A stretch of DNA of 64,000 bases from Trinickia acidisoli (GTDB lineage: Bacteria > Pseudomonadota > Gammaproteobacteria > Burkholderiales > Burkholderiaceae), in contig NZ_JAFLRG010000002.1 in the NCBI RefSeq assembly GCF_017315725.1, positions 2,170,001 to 2,234,000 of the forward strand, in the 5' to 3' direction. Numbering within the stretch: position 1 is the first letter of the stretch; every line of letters starts with the position of its first letter. The translations under genes were made by a program, and so were the position numbers. Of the stretch, positions 25,414 through 32,412 are shown piece by piece. Under the pieces are notes generated by a model that worked only from the letters and a program-made list of their open reading frames with translations, was not told the origin of the DNA and searched no databases.

Positions 25414-26100
25414 ATGGACAGCAAAGCTTTGAAGTTGATTTATGAGAGAAAAATCAATACTTCGACGATTTCGGACATCCTGGATTCTCTTGGCGTCGAG
25501 GCGGCTCTCAATCCTGAGATTCATCCGATTGCCCAATCCAATCATTACTTCGCGGGTTTGGCGCATACGGTTGAATGGACCCGCGTAAGAAAGGGTGGCG
25601 ATATTCTCGCTTCGCAAGAATCGACGTGGGAGCAAGTCAAGCACTTTCTGGTTCCGGAGATAACCGACGGCACCGGCAAAGTCTATGTGGCCGGCGCTGG
25701 CCCGATCTTGAGTTCTGCAGCGCTCGCCGGCGCCATGAGTTGCACTTACTTCGATCGGCTCGGTTTCGAAGGGGTCGTGCTGGGCGGAGCGGTCAGAGAT
25801 ATTCCCGAATTGCGCGAACTCGGCATACCCGTATTGGCCAGCAATCCCATTCCGGTCGATACACAGGGCAGCTATCGCGTGGTCAGTACCGGCCATTCAT
25901 GCGTGATAGACAACAAGACCGTCAATACCGGTGATCTGATCGTATCCGATAGCAGCGGGACCGTTGTCGTGCCGGCTGAATTGATTGACTGTGTTTTAGA
26001 GCGCGCTTGGAGAACCGACGAGCTCGAAACCGACATGCTCCGGCAAATTCGCGGCGGACGTTCTCTGCCTCAATTGGTCGAAGAGCGACGCCGGATCTGA
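25414..26100 (+). CDS. RraA-fold protein (HMG/CHA aldolase-like), first cluster gene
   Basis: A 228-residue protein of the RraA/MenG-like family, whose members include 4-hydroxy-4-methyl-2-oxoglutarate aldolase and oxaloacetate decarboxylase as well as the RNase E inhibitor RraA. The region SCTYFDRLGFEGVVLGGAVRDIPELRELGIPV contains the GGxxRD signature (Arg128, Asp129) that binds metal and pyruvate in the aldolases, so a catalytic role on an alpha-keto acid is favoured over RNase control. It opens the biosynthetic run, 31 bases before the prephenate-decarboxylase-like gene. Possible jobs are retro-aldol cleavage or decarboxylation of a keto-acid intermediate. Confidence 0.82.
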   Translation: MDSKALKLIYERKINTSTISDILDSLGVEAALNPEIHPIAQSNHYFAGLAHTVEWTRVRKGGDILASQESTWEQVKHFLVPEITDGTGKVYVAGAGPILSSAALAGAMSCTYFDRLGFEGVVLGGAVRDIPELRELGIPVLASNPIPVDTQGSYRVVSTGHSCVIDNKTVNTGDLIVSDSSGTVVVPAELIDCVLERAWRTDELETDMLRQIRGGRSLPQLVEERRRI

Positions 26101-26131
26101 TGGCTGGCTGATTATCTTCAAGGAGATTGAC

Positions 26132-26671
26132 GTGTTGAAAATTCACACGCTGGGCCCCGCCGGAACGAATTGCGAAAAAGCCGCGGGCGTCTATCTAGAC
26201 CGCCGTGGGATCGACGGTCAAATCGTGCTCTACGACACGCTCGAAGAAGCGGCCGACGAGATGATGGGCACGGAGGAGTCCGACGATCTGCTGCTCGGGT
26301 GCATCGTCTATCCCTATCTGCACGAGCTCGTGTTTCGCAATCATCACTGGATGAAGCTCGTCGATTGCTTCGTGATCGATACGTACGACATGGTGTTTGC
26401 GAGCCGGCTCAACGATGCCTCGCGTGTCGAGAGCATCGGCTCCCATCCCGCGCCGGTCGATCTGCTGGCCGGGGTCGCCGGGCTGTCGTCGTCGTTGGAG
26501 CCGATGCTCGTCACGTCGAATTCGGAAGCCGCTCGGTTGTGCGTGGCCGGCCGATTCGACGCTTGCATATCCACGCGCGTCGCGGCGGAGCGCGCCGGCC
26601 TCAACGTGTTGCAGAACTTCGGCCCCGTGCCGATGGGTTTCAGCATCCATGCGAAGGGGGCACGTCAATGA
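26132..26671 (+). CDS. BacA-like prephenate decarboxylase-type protein
   Basis: A 179-residue protein of the prephenate dehydratase-like fold. It begins LKIHTLGPAGTNCEKAAGVYL (family LGPxGT), continues with VYPYLHELVF, has SHPAPVDLL where BacA has a similar SHPSPINL as I recall it, and ends VPMGFSIHAKG, like BacA. BacA, AerD and SalX are short proteins of this type that decarboxylate prephenate without aromatisation, giving dihydro-4-hydroxyphenylpyruvate or related cyclohexadienyl pyruvates. The start is GTG (26132) after AGGAGA; TTG at 26135 is possible. The stop overlaps the aminotransferase start (ATGA). Dehydratase activity is an alternative, but no ACT regulatory domain is present. Confidence 0.75.
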   Translation: MLKIHTLGPAGTNCEKAAGVYLDRRGIDGQIVLYDTLEEAADEMMGTEESDDLLLGCIVYPYLHELVFRNHHWMKLVDCFVIDTYDMVFASRLNDASRVESIGSHPAPVDLLAGVAGLSSSLEPMLVTSNSEAARLCVAGRFDACISTRVAAERAGLNVLQNFGPVPMGFSIHAKGARQ

Positions 26672-27525
26672 AATGGTGGCTCGACGGTAATTTGATTCCC
26701 AGCGACACGTTGTCGATCCCGATCAATACGTACTCGCTGCACTACGGCCTGTGTGTTTTCGAGGGCATTCGCGCCTATGGCGTCCACGGCGGCCGCTCGA
26801 TCTTTCGTTTGGAGGAACACGTCGCCCGCTTTTTCGCATCGGCCGAGATGCTGGGCTCGCCGATCAAGCGCTGTCGCCCCGTCGACGTCTGCGATGCCGT
26901 GATGGCCGTGGCAGAGACGGCGCCGAGCAACGATCTTTATATCCGGCCGCTCTACTACGTCGGCAACGGCATCATGGGTTTGCGCGCCACGCCGCTCGAA
27001 CAGCATGTGGCGGTGACCGCATGGCAATGGCAGACAGACCGCTCGCACGCACGATACACCTCGGGAATCAAAGTTGCGATTTCCCGGCACGTGCGGCGCA
27101 AGGACTACGCGCAAGCGAAGGTGTCGGGCAACTACTTGGCATCGGTCGCCGCAGTGAATTCGATTCCCGAAGGATTCGATGAAGCGATCTTGCTCGACGA
27201 GGACGGCTATCTGTGCGAAGCAACCGCGCAGAACGTTTTCATGATCGTTCGCAACGAAGTACATACGCCGCGCGTCAAGTCGTGCCTGAACGGCATCACG
27301 CGCAATGCAGTGATTGCATTGGCACGCCAAAACGGATTGAGCGTGTACGAGCGCGATATCACGCCCGCCGAGTTGCTGGCCGCCGACGAGGCGTTCCTGA
27401 CGAGCACGGCATCCGAGGTGTTGCCGATCGCGCAGGTCGAATCGCACGCGCTCGAATCGGCCGCGCCGGGTTCTTGTACGTCGCGCATTCGGCAAGCGCT
27501 TCTCGATCTCGTTCAATCGAACTGA
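26668..27525 (+). CDS. Class IV aminotransferase (IlvE-like)
   Basis: A 285-residue fold-type IV PLP aminotransferase resembling branched-chain aminotransferases. It starts MKWWLDGNLIPSD, has SLHYGLCVFEGIRAY and RLEEHVARFFASAEML, and the PLP lysine is Lys151 in YAQAKVSGNYLAS. Late motifs are EATAQNVFMI, GITRNAVIALA and AFLTSTASEVLPI. It overlaps the preceding gene by 4 bases. In this setting it would convert the keto acid from the upstream enzymes into an amino acid for activation by the adenylation protein. The length is somewhat short of housekeeping IlvE (about 305), suggesting a specialised copy. Confidence 0.9.
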   Translation: MKWWLDGNLIPSDTLSIPINTYSLHYGLCVFEGIRAYGVHGGRSIFRLEEHVARFFASAEMLGSPIKRCRPVDVCDAVMAVAETAPSNDLYIRPLYYVGNGIMGLRATPLEQHVAVTAWQWQTDRSHARYTSGIKVAISRHVRRKDYAQAKVSGNYLASVAAVNSIPEGFDEAILLDEDGYLCEATAQNVFMIVRNEVHTPRVKSCLNGITRNAVIALARQNGLSVYERDITPAELLAADEAFLTSTASEVLPIAQVESHALESAAPGSCTSRIRQALLDLVQSN

Positions 27526-27556
27526 ATTCTCTTGTTGCACAGCCAAAGGAGCCGAA

Positions 27557-28225
27557 ATGGGAGCGCCGTACTTCATGCACAACCGGAGCTTTTTCCGCCA
27601 CACGCCCGATGTCGACCTTGCTTTCTTGCAAGCGTCGTTCGACAACGTGCCGTACGACCAATATTTCACGAACGGTCAGCGTTTCAGAACGACCTCGCGC
27701 GTCGAGATCACCGATCGGGGATTCAAGCTGTTGCCGAAACGTCCGCTGTATCAGCCGCCTTCCGTCAATAAGCTCGAAAAGTACGGCGGAATTTGCCGCG
27801 ATTACGAGGATGCCCCCGTTTCGCTGATCGAATCGGAGCCGTTTCATCAGCTGATCATGGAGTGGATTTCGCGCACGGGCCTGACAGTCAAAAGCTTCTC
27901 GGTCCACCAGATTCGCACGACCGGTACGGGTAGTCCCGTCCCGGAAGGCCGGCACCACGACGGCACCGACTGGACGGGACTCTATGTCCTCAAACGCCAC
28001 GGCATCGAGCCTGAGAGCGCACGCACGACGTATTGGGACCGCGACGGCGAAATCGTCATGTCCGACATCCTCTCCGAAGGCGAACTCATCACGTTCGAGG
28101 ACGGCAAATACACGCACGATACGACGGCGCTCGAGCCGACGCGCGAAGGGGCTTACCGCGACGTGTTCGTGTTGACGCTGCCCGAGCACGGCGTGAACGT
28201 GCCCGCCGACATGATCGGGGAGTGA
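27557..28225 (+). CDS. Fe(II)/2-oxoglutarate dioxygenase (IDO-type, PF10014-like)
   Basis: A 222-residue non-heme iron dioxygenase. The facial triad reads His133-x-Asp135 in PEGRHHDGTDWTGLYVL and a distal His187 in KYTHDTTALEP, with Arg201 (YRDVFVLT) as a candidate 2-oxoglutarate anchor. The arrangement matches the family of L-isoleucine 4-dioxygenase and related free amino-acid hydroxylases. An AAAGGAG site precedes the ATG. Unlike the halogenase encoded at 30506, it keeps the Asp ligand, so hydroxylation or desaturation is expected. It probably modifies the amino acid before loading; order in the pathway is inference. Confidence 0.83.
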   Translation: MGAPYFMHNRSFFRHTPDVDLAFLQASFDNVPYDQYFTNGQRFRTTSRVEITDRGFKLLPKRPLYQPPSVNKLEKYGGICRDYEDAPVSLIESEPFHQLIMEWISRTGLTVKSFSVHQIRTTGTGSPVPEGRHHDGTDWTGLYVLKRHGIEPESARTTYWDRDGEIVMSDILSEGELITFEDGKYTHDTTALEPTREGAYRDVFVLTLPEHGVNVPADMIGE

Positions 28226-28226
28226 C

Positions 28227-28604
28227 ATGCCGCTCTTCAACCGCAGCGATTTGCGCGTTCACGAAGTCATCGACGGCGGGCGGGCAAGCTTCATTCACGG
28301 CGAGCGGTTTTCATTGGCGTTCTGGAAGCTCGATGCGGGGGCCGTGCTGCCGCTGCATCGGCACCCTCACGAGATGGCGCCCAACGTCATGTCCGGCGCC
28401 ATCGAGTTGACCGTGGGCGACGAAACGTTCCGGCTGAGTGCCGGCGATACGTTCGTGATTCCGCCGAACGTTCCCCATTCGGCGGTGGCGCTCGAGCCCT
28501 CCGAAGTGATCGACATCTTCGCGCCGACGCGCGAAGACTACCGCGCGCTTGCCGAAGGGGCTGAATCGACCTATCTCGGGCCGACGCAGACCGACCCATC
28601 CTAA
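28227..28604 (+). CDS. Small single-domain cupin
   Basis: A 125-residue cupin starting one base after the dioxygenase stop. The first motif is LPLHRHPHEMAPNVMSGAIEL (His44, His46, with Glu49 as candidate ligand) and the second GDTFVIPPNVPHSAV (His84), giving a metal-binding jelly roll. BacB of bacilysin synthesis is a double cupin that isomerises the BacA product, so a half-size BacB-like role next to a BacA-like enzyme is attractive. Alternatives are a metal-dependent cyclase or a lyase acting on the chlorinated intermediate. The exact reaction cannot be read from sequence. Confidence 0.8.
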   Translation: MPLFNRSDLRVHEVIDGGRASFIHGERFSLAFWKLDAGAVLPLHRHPHEMAPNVMSGAIELTVGDETFRLSAGDTFVIPPNVPHSAVALEPSEVIDIFAPTREDYRALAEGAESTYLGPTQTDPS

Positions 28605-28616
28605 ACGAGGCATACG

Positions 28617-30164
28617 ATGGAAACGTACTATTCGATGCTGTCGCGGCATCGCGACAGCACGCGGCCCGCTTTCGTCGACGCGGGCGGTCAAATGCTTTCG
28701 TTCCGCACCCTGTTCGAACATGCCGATACGATCGGGCAATGGCTGACGAGGCTGCTTGGGCAATCCAATTGCGCGGTCGGCGTGCTTCAAGACAAGAGCC
28801 TTACCGCTGTCGTTTCCATCTTCGGGACGCTGGCCGGCAATAAGGTTTTCGTGCCCATTTCGCCGGCGTTGCCGGCAGCGCGCCGCGAGTCGATCGTCGA
28901 GGCAACGGCGATGAAGGTCGTGATCGTCGACTATGCGTTGGACGACGCCATCGCCCTCGAATTGACGCGGCTCGGCCTCGTTTTGCTGTTTTGCGCGGTG
29001 GACGAAGACGGGTTGCGAGTGCATGTCACCAACCGTGAATTGCTCGGCGGCGAACCCGCCGCTGCCGTATTCGATGAGCCACTGAGTCACATCCTCTTCA
29101 CGAGCGGTACGACCGGCACGCCGAAGGGCGTCATGATCAAGGCCGAGAGCCAAGCCGCTTTTACTCGGACCATGGCAGCCGCATTCGGCCACGGTTCGTC
29201 GACACGCTGGCTTTCCGTCTCGCCGCTTTATTTCGATGTCGTGACGCTCGATCTCTTTGTCGAAGTCTATAGCGGCGCGACGGTCTATCTTTATCCGCCG
29301 GGTCTGCCGGCCGCCGAACTCGCTTATACGCTCGAGAAGCATGCGATCACCGACGTGCTGTTCATTTCGTCGGTCGTGAAGATGTTGGCATCGGAATTCT
29401 CGGAACTCGGGCGGCGCGATCTGTCACGTCTCAGGCAGCTTTGGTACGGTGGCGAACCGTGCCCGATCGAAGCGCTGAGAAAGATCAAACAGTGGGTACC
29501 GCATATCGGGTTTGCACAGTGCTACGGCCCGACGGAAGTGTGCAACAACTCGACGCTGATGCGCTTCGATGACGTGCCGTTCGATCGCACCGGATTCATG
29601 CCGCTGGGCAAGCCCATCGAGTCGGTCGAGGCCTATGTGGTGGATGCCGACGGCCAACTGCTCGTGGGCTCGGGTATCGGTGAACTCTATCTGGGTGGCG
29701 TGCAAGTGATGGCCGGCTATCTGGGCGATACGGTGGGCACCGCGACGAAGCTGATCCCGAATCGATTCAACTCCGCGTCGCCCTATCGGCTCTTTCGCAC
29801 CGGCGACTTCGTTCGGCGCGACGACGAAGGCTTGCTTTGGTTTCACGGCCGCCAGGACGATCTCGTCAAAGTGCGCGGCAATCGCATCTCGCTGCACGAA
29901 GTTCAGGCCGCATTCGTCTCCGAGCCCGAGATCGCCGATGCGGTCGTGCGCGTCGTACCCGATTCCATCGGCGGCTTTCTCGATGCGCTCGAGGCCGTAC
30001 TGATCTGCCATAGCGCCATCGACAAACGTGCGCTCGTCGAGCGCTTGCGCGAGCGGTTGCCCGCCTACATGGTGCCCGATCGAATCCATATCGAGCTCAG
30101 AAGCGATGTGCCGATCAAAGAGAACGGGAAGCTTGATCGGCATCGACTGCTTTCGCGTATTTGA
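28617..30164 (+). CDS. Stand-alone NRPS-type adenylation enzyme
   Basis: A 515-residue AMP-forming adenylation domain with no fused carrier or condensation domain. Core motifs are LFTSGTTGTPKGV (A3, residues 160-172), YFDVVTLDLF (A4), CYGPTEVCNN (A5), LYLGGVQVMAGYL (A6), YRLFRTGDFVRRDD (A7), GRQDDLVKVRGNRISLHEVQAAF (A8) and the terminal NGKLDR with the catalytic lysine (505). The A4 aspartate that usually holds the alpha-amino group is present, so an alpha-amino acid substrate is expected. My manual pocket reading is D-V-L-F-W-G-C-N-N-K, which I do not recognise. The carrier-protein gene lies 42 bases downstream. Confidence 0.9.
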   Translation: METYYSMLSRHRDSTRPAFVDAGGQMLSFRTLFEHADTIGQWLTRLLGQSNCAVGVLQDKSLTAVVSIFGTLAGNKVFVPISPALPAARRESIVEATAMKVVIVDYALDDAIALELTRLGLVLLFCAVDEDGLRVHVTNRELLGGEPAAAVFDEPLSHILFTSGTTGTPKGVMIKAESQAAFTRTMAAAFGHGSSTRWLSVSPLYFDVVTLDLFVEVYSGATVYLYPPGLPAAELAYTLEKHAITDVLFISSVVKMLASEFSELGRRDLSRLRQLWYGGEPCPIEALRKIKQWVPHIGFAQCYGPTEVCNNSTLMRFDDVPFDRTGFMPLGKPIESVEAYVVDADGQLLVGSGIGELYLGGVQVMAGYLGDTVGTATKLIPNRFNSASPYRLFRTGDFVRRDDEGLLWFHGRQDDLVKVRGNRISLHEVQAAFVSEPEIADAVVRVVPDSIGGFLDALEAVLICHSAIDKRALVERLRERLPAYMVPDRIHIELRSDVPIKENGKLDRHRLLSRI

Positions 30165-30206
30165 ACGATTCAACAACTCATTGATTCTATGACTCAAGGA
30201 AAGGAC

Positions 30207-30470
30207 ATGTCCGAGATCAACGACTACCAAACGCCAGAAGAAGCGGGGCTTGCTTCCATTTTTTGCGAGGTGCTGAACCTCGATCGGATCGAGCGCAACG
30301 CCGGCTATCTCGAACTCGGCGGCAACTCCGTCTCGCTCTATCTGATCTTGGAAAAGGTGAAGGAGCGCTATGCGATCGATCTCGATCCGCAGTTGTTCTT
30401 CAAAAAGGAAACGTCCTCGCTGCGCGAGTTGGCCACGGCCCTCGCACGGCAGACGACCGTGCTCTTCTGA
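30207..30470 (+). CDS. Stand-alone peptidyl carrier protein
   Basis: An 87-residue carrier protein. The phosphopantetheine site is LELGGNSVSLYLI, with Ser41 as the attachment residue, and flanking helices (EEAGLASIFCEVLNLDRIERNAGYL and SSLRELATALARQ) complete the four-helix pattern. The GGNS wording is of the NRPS type. The ATG at 30207 follows two AAGGA repeats; an upstream in-frame ATG at 30189 is less well placed. It should carry the amino acid loaded by the adenylation protein and present it to the halogenase, since SyrB2-type enzymes act only on carrier-bound substrates. Confidence 0.9.
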   Translation: MSEINDYQTPEEAGLASIFCEVLNLDRIERNAGYLELGGNSVSLYLILEKVKERYAIDLDPQLFFKKETSSLRELATALARQTTVLF

Positions 30471-30505
30471 ACCGCCATCGCGCTCATCCAACAAGGCAGA
30501 CAGTC

Positions 30506-31387
30506 ATGACGAGCAAATACAGCCTGACCCAGGAAGAATTGTCGAAGTTTTGGGCGAACGGTTTTATCGGCCCCTTCACGTTGTACGAACCGGATGAAAT
30601 GGAGCGGTTGTGGGCCGACGTGCGATTGAACTTATTCGATCGTTCTCGCTCGCCTTATCCCGAGTCGCGCTTGAATTACGACCGGCACCTGGACGTCAAG
30701 GCACTCAGCGACGTGGCCAGTAACGCGCGTATCGTCGATCGCGTGGGCAGTATCCTGGGCGACGATCTACTGTGCTGGCGCTCCGAATGGTTTCCCAAGT
30801 ATCCGGGCGATGAAGGCACGGAGTGGCACCAGGCCAAGACGTTCGTCGAATTCGAAGGCAATCCGCGCCTGCGCCCCACCGAAAACAAGAGCGGCTTGTG
30901 GGGGCTGACGGTTTGGACGGCGTTCACGGAAGCGACGCGCGAGAACGGCTGCATGAAGCTCATGGCCGGGACGCAGAACGAATGGTTCTTCGACGAAACG
31001 CGTTCGGTCGAACATGATCCGACGCGCATCAACAACAAGATCGCCGACAACGAAAAGCAAGGCTTTTTCGGCTACGACTGGGACAAGCTGAAGGTCGATC
31101 CGAATTGGAAGCCGGACGAATCGCGAGCGGTTCATATGGAAATGCGCCCAGGTCAATTCTTTATCTTCTCGTCGCAAACGCTGCACGGCTCCGAACCCAA
31201 TCGCAGCCGCACGCAATCGCGCTTCGGTTGGTCGACGCGCTACGTCGCGACGCAAGTGCAGGTCTACCCCGGCTACGATCGCTACACGAGCCTCGGCGAA
31301 ACGTTGTCGCTAGACAATTACTCGACGGTGCTCGTGTCGGGCGCCGACCGCTTCGGCCACAACAAGGTGCGCGCGCCGCTCGCGTGA
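30506..31387 (+). CDS. SyrB2-like Fe(II)/2-oxoglutarate-dependent aliphatic halogenase
   Basis: A 293-residue non-heme iron enzyme resembling SyrB2 (310 residues) along its length. The facial motif reads YPGDEGTEWHQAKTF: His108-Gln-Ala110 replaces the HxD of hydroxylases, leaving room for chloride at iron. The distal His227 is in FSSQTLHGSEP and Arg245 in FGWSTRYV is the likely 2-oxoglutarate anchor. Other near-identical stretches are NGFIGPF, NYDRHLD, SILGDDLLCWR and GFFGYDW. It should chlorinate an unactivated carbon of the amino acid held on the adjacent carrier protein. Retention of Ala argues against hydroxylase function. The product may stay chlorinated or be cyclised. Confidence 0.93.
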   Translation: MTSKYSLTQEELSKFWANGFIGPFTLYEPDEMERLWADVRLNLFDRSRSPYPESRLNYDRHLDVKALSDVASNARIVDRVGSILGDDLLCWRSEWFPKYPGDEGTEWHQAKTFVEFEGNPRLRPTENKSGLWGLTVWTAFTEATRENGCMKLMAGTQNEWFFDETRSVEHDPTRINNKIADNEKQGFFGYDWDKLKVDPNWKPDESRAVHMEMRPGQFFIFSSQTLHGSEPNRSRTQSRFGWSTRYVATQVQVYPGYDRYTSLGETLSLDNYSTVLVSGADRFGHNKVRAPLA

Positions 31388-31415
31388 TTTGCACCCCACC
31401 CGGAAGAAAGCAATC

Positions 31416-32345
31416 ATGAAAGAACCTGTATTCATCAGCGCCCCGGCGTTCGTGACCGGCGAATTCGTCGAGCTGGCGCGTTTCGAACTCGACGAAGCGA
31501 GCGGCGCGTCGTTGGCCGACGTGGGGGTGATCGGCGCCCGTACGGTTGTCGACGTTCCGTTGATGACATTGGCGGCAAGCGCGGCTCGGAAGGTGATGCA
31601 GGCGACGAAGGTTCCGGGCAGCGAAGTCGATGCCGTCGTCGTGTGTACGTCGAGTTTTTGGCGGCATCGGCAGCTTTCTTCCGGCGAGATCAGCCGCGCG
31701 TTGCTCGATCTGGGCATGGATCGCGCGCAAGTGGTCATGGCATCGGTGATGGGTTGCCATAACGCCGTCGCGGGTTTTCGGCTCGCGCGCAGCCTGATTC
31801 GCGCCGAGCAATTCAAGCACGTGCTGCTGATCACGGTCGACGTTGCCGATTCCCCTGCATCGAGGCTCGCCGATGGCCCTTCGCTGCTCGGGGACGGTGC
31901 CGCGGCGTGCTTGATTGCGACGCAGCCGTACGGCGACGCCTTTCAATTGATGGACCTCGTGCTGTGTGACAAGCATTCGATCGCGCGGCTCGGCGATAGC
32001 GCCGAAGATCGTCAACTCAAACTCGTGGCGTGGCTGGCGGCAATCAATAGCGTTTGTTCCGATCTTTTGAAGCGCAACGCATTGTATGGAGATCAAATCG
32101 ATCGGCTTATATGCAACAATTACAACCCTCGAATGAGCCAGTGGATTGCAACGCAAGCCGGTGTCGGTCAGAAAAAAACTTATCCGTTCGACGGCACGCG
32201 CGGACATATCTGGTCTTCCGACATTTTGATCAGCTTGTCGGAGATCGCCGAGCAACGCGACTTCGAAGGCTTGGAGCGTCTCATCTGCGTGGGATCGGGG
32301 CCGCATAACTTCGGCGCCGCGCTGCTGGAACGGCGTATCCGCTGA
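31416..32345 (+). CDS. KAS III-like thiolase-fold acyltransferase with altered triad
   Basis: A 309-residue FabH-like protein. The nucleophile region is SVMGCHNAVAGF (Cys114). Where FabH has HQAN the sequence reads CNNYNPRMSQWIATQAG, so Asn replaces the catalytic His, and where FabH has GN(T/S) it reads GHIWSSDILISLSEIAE (His264). Cys-Asn-His in swapped order, or Cys-His-Asp269, would give a rearranged active site, so acyl transfer or ester/amide formation is more likely than standard decarboxylative condensation. A GGAAGAAAG precedes the ATG. It follows the halogenase by 28 bases and may take the chlorinated acyl group off the carrier, like SyrC or CmaE do with other folds. Confidence 0.82.
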   Translation: MKEPVFISAPAFVTGEFVELARFELDEASGASLADVGVIGARTVVDVPLMTLAASAARKVMQATKVPGSEVDAVVVCTSSFWRHRQLSSGEISRALLDLGMDRAQVVMASVMGCHNAVAGFRLARSLIRAEQFKHVLLITVDVADSPASRLADGPSLLGDGAAACLIATQPYGDAFQLMDLVLCDKHSIARLGDSAEDRQLKLVAWLAAINSVCSDLLKRNALYGDQIDRLICNNYNPRMSQWIATQAGVGQKKTYPFDGTRGHIWSSDILISLSEIAEQRDFEGLERLICVGSGPHNFGAALLERRIR

Positions 32346-32412
32346 GGCGTCATTCGAGCTTCGACAATCGGCGGCCGTTTGCCCAGCAATCAAATTTCCG
32401 GGGAATCCCTCT

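Noticed and set aside
25414..26100. Reading the first cluster gene as the RNase E inhibitor RraA
   Set aside because: The GGxxRD metal/pyruvate signature and the operon context fit the aldolase/decarboxylase members of the fold better.
26132..26671. Reading the BacA-like gene as housekeeping prephenate dehydratase PheA
   Set aside because: At 179 residues it lacks the chorismate mutase and ACT domains of PheA, and its SHPAPVDLL and C-terminal wording resemble BacA.
30506..31387. Calling the halogenase a phytanoyl-CoA hydroxylase
   Set aside because: The iron-binding Asp is replaced by Ala in HQA and the overall sequence follows SyrB2 rather than PhyH hydroxylases.
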